Shown piece by piece: positions 16,601 to 25,586 of a stretch of DNA of 64,000 nt. Within the stretch, counting starts at the first letter, position 1, and every line of letters begins with the position of its first letter. The DNA is from an uncultured Lachnospiraceae bacterium (GTDB lineage: Bacteria > Bacillota > Clostridia > Lachnospirales > Lachnospiraceae), in assembly GCA_902776305.1 (NCBI GenBank), contig CACYPS010000002.1, positions 1 to 64,000 of the forward strand, given 5' to 3'. A program made the position numbers and the translations under genes. Below the pieces are notes generated by a model. It was given only the letters and a program-made list of their open reading frames with translations, searched no databases and had not been told where the DNA came from.

Positions 16601-17676
16601 TGTTGCTGAAACAAAGGCTTGCAGAAACCAGAAAACTCCTGAAGGCTTTCATCGTCAGGAATCACAGCTGGAACAGTGCGCATTGCACTACCGGAAATTT
16701 CTTTGAAGGTTGAGCCTGAAGCCATGTTTTCTATGGTTGGTAACGCATTTTTAAGGAAATAGTATACAAATGCGGTCCCAACATTGCCATTAGGCACAAC
16801 AGACTTAAAGCCCTGATTAGTTGTTACTTCACCATCCGCGATAGCAATATAGCCAATCGGGGCACGAGAACTAAAAAGTACTGTTCCGGCAGGCATTATA
16901 GACGCACTACTGTTTCTAAGTCCCAGCTCAGTAATATCATCTGCACCGTGCGAGATGAATTTGGACTTATCGACAGAAAGATCTTTGGGCGTAATCCAAG
17001 CAATGCCGTTATCAGTATAGTATTCCGGCTTAGATTTCGACGGTGTGCTGCCGCCAACGACAGTGCCAAGGTCGCTGATCGTACCTTCTTTCCAAGAAGG
17101 ATCTGCATTAACTATAAACTGATGATAGAAATATGCCGCAGCTTGCTGCTCTAAATTCTCGTTTATCCTCTTGTTTTGTCTTATTTTTTCATCAATGTTG
17201 CATAAAACCTGTGCAATTTTGCGTTGTATGGATATTGCAGGTATATTCACTTCCAAATTTTTCAAATGAGGCACTTTGATACTAGGTTGTACTGCACCGA
17301 TATTTAATTGTAATAATCTTCTGCGGACTGATGGATCGCATAATAAATAATATAAAAACTCATTGTCACAAACTGAAGGATTAGTTCTAAAAGCAACAAC
17401 ATTTTGAGCAATACAACAATCATTTCTATCCATCATGCTAATTGCATCAAGTGTCCCAACTGTAGGGATTAAAATATCACCTTTTTTAGGATGCCCAGAT
17501 CGAAACCATGAGGTATATGTTTCCTCTGTTACATGTTTTTTTATTAAGGAGTACTCGGGATACTTACCTTTTGTAGCAATGCAGTTAATCTCAAGAAGGC
17601 AATGCCCGGCATCTGAGATCGGGGGCGTTTTTCCTCTATTATCAACTATAGTTTGCAGTAGTTCTGAAATTTTCAT
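16498..17676 (-). CDS. hsdS: Type I restriction specificity subunit HsdS, copy 1
   Basis: A 392-residue S subunit with two target recognition domains and two conserved coiled-coil spacers. The central spacer is IQRKIAQVLCNIDEKIRQNKRINENLEQQAA near 170-200 (two adjacent segments). The C-terminal spacer ends SLAALRDSLLPKLMSGELDVSDLDF. It names the DNA sequence to be methylated or cut by the HsdM/HsdR complex. The start MKISELLQ has GAGG upstream and begins 10 bases after the hsdR stop. Its 3' end and downstream junction match those of hsdS copy 2. Confidence 0.92.
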   Translation of the reverse strand: MKISELLQTIVDNRGKTPPISDAGHCLLEINCIATKGKYPEYSLIKKHVTEETYTSWFRSGHPKKGDILIPTVGTLDAISMMDRNDCCIAQNVVAFRTNPSVCDNEFLYYLLCDPSVRRRLLQLNIGAVQPSIKVPHLKNLEVNIPAISIQRKIAQVLCNIDEKIRQNKRINENLEQQAAAYFYHQFIVNADPSWKEGTISDLGTVVGGSTPSKSKPEYYTDNGIAWITPKDLSVDKSKFISHGADDITELGLRNSSASIMPAGTVLFSSRAPIGYIAIADGEVTTNQGFKSVVPNGNVGTAFVYYFLKNALPTIENMASGSTFKEISGSAMRTVPAVIPDDESLQEFSGFCKPLFQQQRTLEAENRSLAALRDSLLPKLMSGELDVSDLDF

Positions 17677-17686
17677 AGCGACCTCA

Positions 17687-20600
17687 TCAATTTGAATACA
17701 TTTCTTCATTATCCGTCCACATTTCACACTGATCAATCACTGTCTTAACTGCGTCCTCCATGCCTTCAGGTGGATACTTATACTTCTTTAGAAGGCGTTT
17801 TACCATTCTCCGCATTCCAGCTCGTGCCGATTCTTTCTTTTCCCAGTCAATAGTTCTGGATTTTCGAAGCGACTCTGTCAGATCTTTCGTAAGAGCAATT
17901 AGCTCTTCATTTGTATAAAAATCTTTCACCGCCTCCGGTCGAGTGAGCGCATCATAAAAAGCCAGCTCCTCTTCTGTCAAACCCATCTCATTGCCAGCTT
18001 TATGAGCATCTGCTATATCCGTTGCCATCTTCATGAGCTCTTCGATAACTTGCTCATTTGTAAGCATTCCATTCAGATAATTATTTACGACCCTATTGAG
18101 CATTTCCGAGAACTGCTCTGATTTAACAATATTGGTTCGCTTGTATACACGGACTTGTTCTGCGATCAGCTTCTTTAAAAGTTCAACAGACAAATTCTTT
18201 TCCGGCATTCTGGCAAGTTCTTTGATAAAAGCTGTATTAAAGAGATTGAATTCTTTATCAACGTCTGTAAATAGGTTGATAACGCCATCACTTTGAATAC
18301 TCTGCTTCAAAAGCTCATTAACCTGTGCGTTAATTTCCTTTAAAGATAAAGCACCCGGACGTTCAATTTTTACGAGGACTGATCTGACAGTCTCAAAGAA
18401 TGCTTCCTCACGACGTTCTGCAGGGGTAGTAATACTCTTGCAAAGAGAGAAGGCTTGCCGCATCAAGTATGATTCTGAAATATAGTCTTCTTTTCGCTCT
18501 GCCAATTCCGGATCAGATAAGAAGTTCACGCCACCGGTTATTAGGGACGCTCGCCTTAAATCGCTATCTGTTGTCATGAACTCGGAATAATCGAAGCCAT
18601 ACATTAGGCTGCGGCAGACTTCTAACTTTTCTTTGAACTTCTTATAGGCTGTCTCGGAAACATTCATGTTTCCATAATTTTTGCGGTCTTTCTCAGTGTA
18701 CTGCTTCATTGCCGCTTTCAGAGCAGAAGCTATACCAATATAGTCAACAATCAGACCACCTTCTTTATCTTTAAATACTCGATTGACCCGGGCAATAGCC
18801 TGCATCAAATTGTGGCCCTTCATCGGTTTGAATACATACATCGTAGATAAAGATGGTACATCAAATCCTGTTAACCACATATCAACAACGATCGCAATTT
18901 TAAAATCACTGTTATCGTCTTTAAACTCCCTGGCGAGTCCCTCCCGATAAGCTTTATTCCCGGTGTACTGTTTCCACGACTCATCATCTTTGTTACTACC
19001 GGTCATAACAATTTTAACCTTGCCTTCCCAGTCTTTTCGCATGTCTAATATCTTTTTATATATTTTAATAGCAATAGAACGGGAATAAGCAACAATCATA
19101 GCTTTTCCAGTTTGTTCGTACTGACGATAATTTTCATAATGCTCTACAATGTCGCTACACAGGGAATTAAGAACCTTAGGCGTGCCAAGTACACTGTCCA
19201 TATGAGACAGTTCCTTTTTACTGTTCTCGATATCTATTTCACTGGCTTTCTCCCTCAGTTTTTCATATGTTTCATCAATCTTTTTCAAAATATCCGGATC
19301 AAGCTCCAGCTTTATAACACGGCTTTCGTAATATATCGGTCGTGTCGCACCATCGGCCACAGCCTGTGTCATATCATATATGTCAATACAATTTCCAAAA
19401 ACCTCCATAGTATTTCGATCTTGAAGTTCTATAGGGGTACCGGTAAAACCAATAAATGTCGCGTTTGGAAGGGCATCCCTAATAAGTCGAGCGTGCCCTT
19501 TTGTAACCTTTCCTGTTTTCGCGTCTACTTTATCCTCAAGACCATATTGGCTGCGATGGGCTTCATCGGCCATTACGATGATGTTGCGTCGACTACTAAG
19601 TGGTTCCTCACTTTCTTCAAACTTCTGCATAGTCGTGAATATAATACCGTTTGCCTCACGGCCTTCAAGCCAGTTCATAAGTCCAATTTCTTTGGAACCT
19701 TTTTTTATATCATCTTCTGAAAGTTTTCGTTTATCTGCTTGAACCGGTGTTTGACGTAGAAAGTCCTTGCACTTTGAAAACTGAGCATACAGCTGGTCAT
19801 CTAAATCATTGCGATCTGTAATTACAACTATTGTAGGATTGTTCATCGCTGACTGGAGAAGTTTCGCGTAGAATACCATCGACAACGACTTTCCACTTCC
19901 CTGGGTATGCCAGAAGACGCCACCGCGACCATCGCCACCCTCTGCACTTGCTTTAACAGTAGACTCTACAGCCTTCCTTACTGCGAAATACTGATGATAA
20001 GCTGCAAGTATCTTTATGTCTCCGCTAATGTCCTTCGAAAAGCAAATATAATTATGGATGATGTCTAATAATCTTCTTTTGGCAAACATCCCCTTAAATA
20101 GAGTCGTAAAATCTGCGTACTGTGTTTCTTCATAATCTCCGTCTACTGTTTTCCATTCCATGAAACGATCCATATTAGAAGTAATGGTTCCAGCACGAGT
20201 ATTAGATTGATCGCTGATCACACAAAAAGCATTATAAATGAAGAAGCTTTCAATGGATTTCAGATAATTACGAATCTGTACATAAGCGTCCTCGATAGTA
20301 ACCGATTCTTCCTTTGGAGATTTAAGCTCCATAACAACAACGGGGATGCCATTCAAGAAAACTACTACATCCGGTCTTTTCGTCTCATACTCAGAAAAGG
20401 TCCACTGATTGGCAACTATAAAACTGTTGTTTTCAGGATGCTCATAATCAACGAGATAGACTAATGTGCTCTTTGTCTCTCCCTTATCCTGAAAAGAAAC
20501 TTCCACCCCATTCTGAAGATAGTCCATGAATACCTCATTCTTGGACACGAGTGAACCAGCTTCATAATTTCTCAGTTTATAGATTGCTTCCTCAATAGCG

Positions 20601-20770
20601 GCTTCAGGAAGATCTGGATTGTTCCGTTCCAAAGAATAACGTAATTCTTTCATCATCAATGGTTCATGAAAATCCCTCTCTACATCTGGTCCGTAGACAT
20701 GAATGTATCCGAGGTTTTCAAGCAGTTCAATTATCGATTTTTCATAGCTTGCTTCATTGAATACAGTCAT
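17687..20770 (-). CDS. hsdR: Type I restriction enzyme HsdR (R subunit)
   Basis: A 1027-residue motor/nuclease subunit. Endonuclease domain: RPDVVVFLNGIPVVVMELK near 133-152, the D...E-x-K site. Helicase: Walker A HTQGSGKS near 290, DEAH box ADEAHRSQ near 400, motif III GFTGTPI, motif VI QAIARVNR near 660. It uses ATP to pull DNA through the complex and cuts far from the recognition site. The start has AAAGGAG upstream. It sits between the two hsdS genes, which is unusual; R-M-S or M-S-R order is the norm. Confidence 0.96.
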   Translation of the reverse strand: MTVFNEASYEKSIIELLENLGYIHVYGPDVERDFHEPLMMKELRYSLERNNPDLPEAAIEEAIYKLRNYEAGSLVSKNEVFMDYLQNGVEVSFQDKGETKSTLVYLVDYEHPENNSFIVANQWTFSEYETKRPDVVVFLNGIPVVVMELKSPKEESVTIEDAYVQIRNYLKSIESFFIYNAFCVISDQSNTRAGTITSNMDRFMEWKTVDGDYEETQYADFTTLFKGMFAKRRLLDIIHNYICFSKDISGDIKILAAYHQYFAVRKAVESTVKASAEGGDGRGGVFWHTQGSGKSLSMVFYAKLLQSAMNNPTIVVITDRNDLDDQLYAQFSKCKDFLRQTPVQADKRKLSEDDIKKGSKEIGLMNWLEGREANGIIFTTMQKFEESEEPLSSRRNIIVMADEAHRSQYGLEDKVDAKTGKVTKGHARLIRDALPNATFIGFTGTPIELQDRNTMEVFGNCIDIYDMTQAVADGATRPIYYESRVIKLELDPDILKKIDETYEKLREKASEIDIENSKKELSHMDSVLGTPKVLNSLCSDIVEHYENYRQYEQTGKAMIVAYSRSIAIKIYKKILDMRKDWEGKVKIVMTGSNKDDESWKQYTGNKAYREGLAREFKDDNSDFKIAIVVDMWLTGFDVPSLSTMYVFKPMKGHNLMQAIARVNRVFKDKEGGLIVDYIGIASALKAAMKQYTEKDRKNYGNMNVSETAYKKFKEKLEVCRSLMYGFDYSEFMTTDSDLRRASLITGGVNFLSDPELAERKEDYISESYLMRQAFSLCKSITTPAERREEAFFETVRSVLVKIERPGALSLKEINAQVNELLKQSIQSDGVINLFTDVDKEFNLFNTAFIKELARMPEKNLSVELLKKLIAEQVRVYKRTNIVKSEQFSEMLNRVVNNYLNGMLTNEQVIEELMKMATDIADAHKAGNEMGLTEEELAFYDALTRPEAVKDFYTNEELIALTKDLTESLRKSRTIDWEKKESARAGMRRMVKRLLKKYKYPPEGMEDAVKTVIDQCEMWTDNEEMYSN

Positions 20771-20776
20771 GGAAGA

Positions 20777-20910
20777 TCTCCTTTCATAAACGAGAATTTA
20801 GCAGCCTATATGTCCAGTACAGAGACATCCAGCTCACCGGACATCAGTCTGGGGAGTAAGGTGTCTCGCAGTTCGGCCAACCGGACATTCTCCTGCTGAT
20901 TTTTGACTAT
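20777..20910. repeat. Duplicated hsdS 3' end and junction, copy 2
   Basis: Partner of 16468-16600. The block ATAAACGAGAATTTAGCAGC and the preceding CTCCTTT repeat the other junction with only a few changes, and the following ~100 bases encode the same C-terminal HsdS sequence. The two copies flank hsdR as direct repeats. Confidence 0.7.
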
Positions 20911-22020
20911 AGCCTGAGTCATCGGTGTTATTAGCTCATTGAATCTTGAAAGAGCGGATTCATCTGGTAATGGTAATTCCATTGCCTTGACTCTTTCGCG
21001 TGGCAGTTCAGTTTGGCCGGTGCTGCCTGTGTGAAGAGATTCAATCTCCGCCTCATGTGTAAGCCCCCACAAGCCGATGTAGTTACGGAGTACCGCTGTT
21101 TTTGGCCGAACAATGGTCACATGTGAATCAACGGTGAGATTATTAGGAACGAACCAAACTTGGGCAGCACGGCCAAGAGTTCCCTCACCAGTTGAATTGA
21201 TTAAGAGGTCGCCTTGTATAAGCCACTTTTCAGTGATTGCTTTTGGAAGATGGCGTCTTGCCGGAGTTAAGTCAACCATATGGTTTCGAATACATTTCTG
21301 GTTGATAATAAGCTGGTCAGTATCATCGTTATACTTTGGTGTGATGCCCCTTACAACAAGGCTGGTGATATCGCCAATGGTTGTTTTTGGCCATGGGGAT
21401 GATTCGTCTTCGGCAAAACGATCACAAAACCATGCTTTATAAATTGCTTCGGCCTGCTGAAGTAAATTCTCGTTTACAGATTGATTAATATCAATTTTTT
21501 GTTGAATCTTATCTAAAAAAGCAGCGATTTTATCTTGCTCATTTCTCGGGTGTATCCTTAACAACAAGTTCATAACTTCTTTTTTAGTAATTGTTTTTGT
21601 TGCAGTACCATGCGCAAAACTCTTAATGTATGCTTCTGAATTTTTCATGCAATAGTACATATATCGCTGGTTTAATTCATTATTAAACCTTAGCAAAAAT
21701 AAATTCATTCCACATGATACTGGTCTATTCAAGTTCGGCATAATATATATACTTCCCGGGTTGGCAATTTTATTCATCAAAATGTCATCCGGATATACTT
21801 TGCTTTTGCCAAGAAATTCATATGCGTGTTGATCAATGTATTTTAAATCAGAAAAATCATCACGTTCGAAATTCAACGTGCGTACCATCACAGCATAATT
21901 TTCCTCATCCAATAAGTTCACATTGGCTTTTAATACTTTATATGAACCATTCGCATGATAGTCAGTCAAAGTATCTAAATAGTCGCCGACTCTTATTATT
22001 TCCACATTCATCACCGCCAT
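20806..22020 (-). CDS. hsdS: Type I restriction specificity subunit HsdS, copy 2
   Basis: A 404-residue S subunit, diverged from copy 1 in both recognition domains but alike in the spacers: NEQDKIAAFLDKIQQKI and NQSVNENLLQQAEAIYKAWF centrally, and LAELRDTLLPRLMSGELDV at the end. It begins 12 bases after hsdM, so hsdM-hsdS is the canonical pair. The exact start is open: ATG 22020 has no good ribosome-binding site and ATG 22011 follows GGCGGTG. Two S subunits in one operon mean the complex could recognise two targets. Confidence 0.92.
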   Translation of the reverse strand: MAVMNVEIIRVGDYLDTLTDYHANGSYKVLKANVNLLDEENYAVMVRTLNFERDDFSDLKYIDQHAYEFLGKSKVYPDDILMNKIANPGSIYIMPNLNRPVSCGMNLFLLRFNNELNQRYMYYCMKNSEAYIKSFAHGTATKTITKKEVMNLLLRIHPRNEQDKIAAFLDKIQQKIDINQSVNENLLQQAEAIYKAWFCDRFAEDESSPWPKTTIGDITSLVVRGITPKYNDDTDQLIINQKCIRNHMVDLTPARRHLPKAITEKWLIQGDLLINSTGEGTLGRAAQVWFVPNNLTVDSHVTIVRPKTAVLRNYIGLWGLTHEAEIESLHTGSTGQTELPRERVKAMELPLPDESALSRFNELITPMTQAIVKNQQENVRLAELRDTLLPRLMSGELDVSVLDI

Positions 22021-22032
22021 TTATCTTGATAT

Positions 22033-23535
22033 CTACATTTCAAATCCGATTGCAGAAAGATTTTGCCTTATTATATCTTGCAGTTCAATAGATCTATCAA
22101 ACAACTCGGAAAGCTCAGATGTTAACCTTTCCATTTTCTCTTCAAACGGCTCTCCATCGTCTTCCTGATCCTCAATTCCTACATATCTCCCTGGTGTTAG
22201 GATGTAATCCTGCTTAGCTATTTCTTCAATCGAAGCGACAGCACAATAACCTTTTTCATCTTCAAGAGTTCCATCCACAAATGCTTTGTAAGTATCTGCA
22301 ATCTTTTGAATATCGCTTTCTGTAAGTTCTCTTAGCTTACGGCTGACCATGGTGCCAAGCTTTCTGGCATCGATAAACAGCGTTTTACCAGGCTGACTTT
22401 TCTTCTTGTTTAAAAACCAAAGTGAAACAGGTATTTGCGTTGTATAAAACAGCTGTGTCGGCATTGCTACTATGCATTCTACCAAATCAGCTTCAATAAT
22501 GTTCTTTCGTATCTCGCCTTCTCCTCCTGATTGTGACGAGAGCGAACCGTTCGCCAGAACCATACCAATCTTCCCGGCAGGAGCCAAATGCCATATCATA
22601 TGCTGCATCCAAGCAAAGTTTGCATTTCCCGCAGGCGGCATGCCATACTTCCATCTCTGATCTTCTTTCAGCTTATCCGCTCCCCAAGGAGTCAAATTAA
22701 AAGGTGGATTAGCCATGACAAAATCAGCTCGCATAGTAGGATGCTGATCATTCAGGAATGTATCTTCAGGAAACTCTCCAAGATTACAGTCAATGCCCCT
22801 TATGGCGAGGTTCATCTTTGCCATTTTCCACGTTGTAGGATTAGATTCTTGACCGTAAACCGAAATACTATTTATATTTCGCTGATGGTTTTTTACAAAT
22901 CCTGCTGATTGTACGAACATCCCACCAGCTCCACAACAAGGGTCATAGACACGTCCGTTATAAGGCTGAAGGATTTCAACAATTGTTCGTACCACACAAG
23001 AAGGCGTATAGAATTGTCCTGCATTCTTTCCTTCCTGCTCCGCAAACTTTCTAAGACAGTACTCATAGGTACGTCCCAAAAGATCTTTCTCATCTGTACC
23101 GTCTGCCATTTGCACGTTAGTAAACAAATCAACTACTTCACCCAGCCGTCTTTTGTCAAGCTCCGGGCGAGCAAAGTTCTTAGGTAGTATACCTTTCAGT
23201 TTTTTGTTCTCCGCTTCAATTATACTCATCGCTTCATCAATGACTTTTCCAATCTCAGGTGTATGAGCTGCATCTGCAATATCTTTCCATCGTGCACCAG
23301 CGGGGACAAAAAAGATGTTCTCTGAAACATATTCATCACGGTCTTCTTCGAAGCCTTCACCCTCTTCTACTAACTCGTTATACTTCGTTTCGAAACTATC
23401 TGATATATATTTTATAAAAATCAGACCGAGTATTACATTTTTATATTCAGATGCATCCATATTACCTCTTAAGACACATGCCGCATCCCATATTTCTTTT
23501 TCAAACCCGATATCAGCCGTATTATTGTTTGCCAT
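22033..23535 (-). CDS. hsdM: Type I DNA methyltransferase HsdM
   Basis: A 500-residue N6-adenine methyltransferase subunit. N-terminal helical domain from residue ~10; AdoMet motif I near VYDPCCGAGGMFV; catalytic motif IV ADFVMANPPFNL. It modifies adenine at the site set by HsdS. ATG 23535 has GGGAG upstream; a longer frame to 23595 lies within the previous gene. Its first 14 bases overlap the end of the 215-aa regulator. Confidence 0.96.
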   Translation of the reverse strand: MANNNTADIGFEKEIWDAACVLRGNMDASEYKNVILGLIFIKYISDSFETKYNELVEEGEGFEEDRDEYVSENIFFVPAGARWKDIADAAHTPEIGKVIDEAMSIIEAENKKLKGILPKNFARPELDKRRLGEVVDLFTNVQMADGTDEKDLLGRTYEYCLRKFAEQEGKNAGQFYTPSCVVRTIVEILQPYNGRVYDPCCGAGGMFVQSAGFVKNHQRNINSISVYGQESNPTTWKMAKMNLAIRGIDCNLGEFPEDTFLNDQHPTMRADFVMANPPFNLTPWGADKLKEDQRWKYGMPPAGNANFAWMQHMIWHLAPAGKIGMVLANGSLSSQSGGEGEIRKNIIEADLVECIVAMPTQLFYTTQIPVSLWFLNKKKSQPGKTLFIDARKLGTMVSRKLRELTESDIQKIADTYKAFVDGTLEDEKGYCAVASIEEIAKQDYILTPGRYVGIEDQEDDGEPFEEKMERLTSELSELFDRSIELQDIIRQNLSAIGFEM

Positions 23536-24169
23536 TTTTATCTCCCTTTTTCTTTGAATGAAATTCATTGATAAGCTCTGCCCAATCACCGTCATTGAAT
23601 GATGACCAGTTCTTGCTATCTATAGCTTTATCTATATTATCATCATAGTCCAGCATTTTTATACCTTTATATGGATCAAGTGTTGTTTCTTGCCATAAAT
23701 TGAGGTACCTTATTTCCATTTCAGAAAATCTAAATCTTCTACGAAGTAAGTGTGATAGCGCTCTGTCTTTTATCAAATAATAGTCAGGATTATATTTCAT
23801 GTCATTTGAACGACTCAGCAGCTTTCCTTCACGTCTTAGAGTCGCCAAGTCAGGCACCTCAATGCTTCCTTTCTTAATCAAAAAGTCTAAAACTCTTGCA
23901 GCTTGTTCATATGTAAGTTTTTCATAGTCAATGTCGTTGATATCCCTTTTATCGCTTAATCCTATCAACCAGTCAACAGAGACTTTATATAACTTTGAAA
24001 TTGAGATTATACAATCTGTCGTCGGTAGCTGATCTCCTGTTATCCATTTACTAACATTCGATTGAGATGTATTTAGTTTTTTTGCAATAACTGTCTGAGA
24101 CTCACCCTGAAAAATCTCAGAAAGGCGTTTAGCAATTAAGTCCTTGTTGATCTCATTATTGCTCATCAT
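23522..24169 (-). CDS. XRE-family HTH regulator, second of pair
   Basis: A 215-residue protein. The N-terminal ~65 residues are a Cro/CI-type helix-turn-helix (SQTVIAKKLNTSQSNVSKWI), then ISKLYKVSVDWLIGLSDK, a segment repeated in the next gene. The C-terminal ~130 residues are charged and unrecognised. It is coupled to hsdM and so is likely to adjust methylase or restriction expression, as controller proteins do. The C-terminal part differs from its neighbour, so the pair are paralogues only in the DNA-binding half. Confidence 0.85.
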   Translation of the reverse strand: MMSNNEINKDLIAKRLSEIFQGESQTVIAKKLNTSQSNVSKWITGDQLPTTDCIISISKLYKVSVDWLIGLSDKRDINDIDYEKLTYEQAARVLDFLIKKGSIEVPDLATLRREGKLLSRSNDMKYNPDYYLIKDRALSHLLRRRFRFSEMEIRYLNLWQETTLDPYKGIKMLDYDDNIDKAIDSKNWSSFNDGDWAELINEFHSKKKGDKNGKQ

Positions 24170-24780
24170 TACATATCTCCAAAAGGATCAGGATCATCCC
24201 TAACCATATCAAAAAAGATTTCTTGCTGTTCTAACGCTTCATCATATACTTTGAGCCACTGTGATTCGCTGCTTGCTTGTCCCACAAATAACAAATATTT
24301 TGAATTCTTCCATCCCGCGTTATAAAGTAAGGGCTTGCTTTCAAACATCGACAACCTTGTATTACGCCATTGTAAATACGAGTCCCAATCAGCGTCTGCA
24401 AGCCCCTTACCTTTCCTCGTTAAGGCATTTGCAAGTGGATCTTCTATTTTGATAGAGAATACTCCATTATTCGAAAAATCAATTTCTGCAGTACGATGGT
24501 GAATAATATCCAGTATTGACTTAACGACTGTTTCGTAAGTCGTCTCATCTCCGCTTTTTGCAATGCTTTTTTTGTCAGATAATCCCAGAAGCCAGTCTAC
24601 CGACACATCATAAATTCCTGCAATTTGGTAGATAGACTCAAGTGTCGGCTGCTGTGCTCCCGATAATATTTTACTGACATTTCCCTGCGTCATATTTAAC
24701 TTTTTTCCCACTTTTTCCTGAGAATCATTTCCTAAGATCTCACGAAGTCTTTGTTTAAGGACTTCCATGTCTAACGTCAT
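24169..24780 (-). CDS. XRE-family HTH regulator, first gene of restriction operon
   Basis: A 203-residue protein starting MTLDMEVLKQRL. AAGGAG lies upstream; the GTG at 24789 is part of that signal. HTH: SQEKVGKKLNMTQGNVSKIL, then IAGIYDVSVDWLLGLSDK, which matches the SVDWL-GLSDK of the next gene. The C-terminal half is unrecognised. Its stop and the start of the next gene share one base. The GAAT-N6-ATTC dyads upstream (24922-25020) are the obvious candidate operators for this protein or its partner. Confidence 0.85.
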   Translation of the reverse strand: MTLDMEVLKQRLREILGNDSQEKVGKKLNMTQGNVSKILSGAQQPTLESIYQIAGIYDVSVDWLLGLSDKKSIAKSGDETTYETVVKSILDIIHHRTAEIDFSNNGVFSIKIEDPLANALTRKGKGLADADWDSYLQWRNTRLSMFESKPLLYNAGWKNSKYLLFVGQASSESQWLKVYDEALEQQEIFFDMVRDDPDPFGDM

Positions 24781-24921
24781 ACAGATCACTCCTTATAACA
24801 TTTGTTCGGAAAGTATTTACCCGAAGGCGACCATTCTCTGCGTAAATCTCTATGTAACTCTACTATTTTCACATAAAAGACCATGACCATGAGCATGAGC
24901 TAAACGCTAATTATTCATTTA

Positions 24922-25020
24922 ACGAATACAATAATTCTTTTACGAATATCACTATTCTATCACGAATTTAATCATTCCACCACGTTAACCTGCACAGCAC
25001 TATGCGAATACATGTATTCG
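24922..25020. promoter_or_regulatory. Array of GAAT-N6-ATTC operator-like dyads
   Basis: Three dyads lie exactly 20 bases apart, at 24924-24937, 24944-24957 and 24964-24977, each within an ACGAAT repeat; a fourth, CGAATACATGTATTCG (perfect 16-base palindrome, 25005-25020), has the same half-site spacing and lies 42 bases further on. A weak fifth unit sits near 24904-24916. The stretch separates the leftward restriction operon from the rightward 62-aa gene. The regular helical spacing fits cooperative binding of a dimeric HTH protein. The rest of 24781-25190 is AT-rich and gene-free, with a GTGGCCAC palindrome and TGACTAT/ATAGTCA arms near 25110-25160. Confidence 0.75.
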
Positions 25021-25190
25021 AACAAGTGTTTCGACTATTCTTACCTTTGGATATAGAATAATGGTGTAAGGATTTGTACTTATCCAATCATAGGCATGAT
25101 TCAAATGCCGACTTGACTATCGACTCGCTTATTTGTGGCCACAAGAGGTGTCAATAGTCATCCTAACAAAAATAACATGAGGTAATCGCA

Positions 25191-25379
25191 ATGACAAAAA
25201 TGGATTGGTACATCAGCATACAGGATGTAGCTGAAACAGTCGAAAATGAGCTCGGATGGGATGTGGTACGGAACATCTACAAGAGTCATGGTGCAAAAGG
25301 CATTGATGATCTCAACCCGAGCGAGTACGAAGCAGTCTTTTCAGAGCTTTATTTTTACGAAGCTGATCTGAAAGACTAA
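25191..25379 (+). CDS. Small acidic protein of unknown function
   Basis: A 62-residue protein (MTKMDWYISIQDVAETVENE at its start) with GAGG upstream at normal spacing. It is strongly acidic (about 14 Asp/Glu against 5 Lys/Arg) and likely all-helical. It is expressed away from the restriction operon, across the operator array. A possible promoter, TTCGAC / TAGAAT, lies next to the fourth dyad, so shared control is possible. I cannot assign a family; acidic proteins beside restriction genes are sometimes inhibitors, which here is only a thought. Confidence 0.6.
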   Translation: MTKMDWYISIQDVAETVENELGWDVVRNIYKSHGAKGIDDLNPSEYEAVFSELYFYEADLKD

Positions 25380-25404
25380 TTATTCATCACTCGCGCCTTG
25401 CGGC

Positions 25405-25586
25405 GACGCACCTTTCCGGAGAGGTGTGCGTATGGTCAATGCAGGCGCATAACAAAATCACGGCCGGTGTCATACGCCACTGGTCACCACGAAACGGAGC
25501 AATCCGTAAGAGGTGACCATGAACAGAATACTGGCAAGCCATGACGGTGGTCTCCGTTTCGCATTAAGCGAAAGGAGCCAATCTAA
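25405..25586 (+). promoter_or_regulatory. Structured 5' leader of the sigma-like gene
   Basis: Three hairpins in about 180 bases. One pairs ACGCAC with GTGCGT-like sequence around a CCGG centre. The second pairs TGGTCACC (25481-25488) with GGTGACCA (25512-25519), enclosing ACGGA-GCAA-TCCGT, a stem closed by a GNRA-type loop. The third, TTTCGC / GCGAAA (25558-25573), directly abuts the AAAGGAG ribosome-binding site. A short frame starting at 25519 runs into the gene. It could be an RNA element that controls translation. Confidence 0.45.

Noticed and set aside
16498..22020. Invertible hsdS shufflon
   Set aside because: The shared hsdS ends are direct, not inverted, and there is no recombinase gene beside them.
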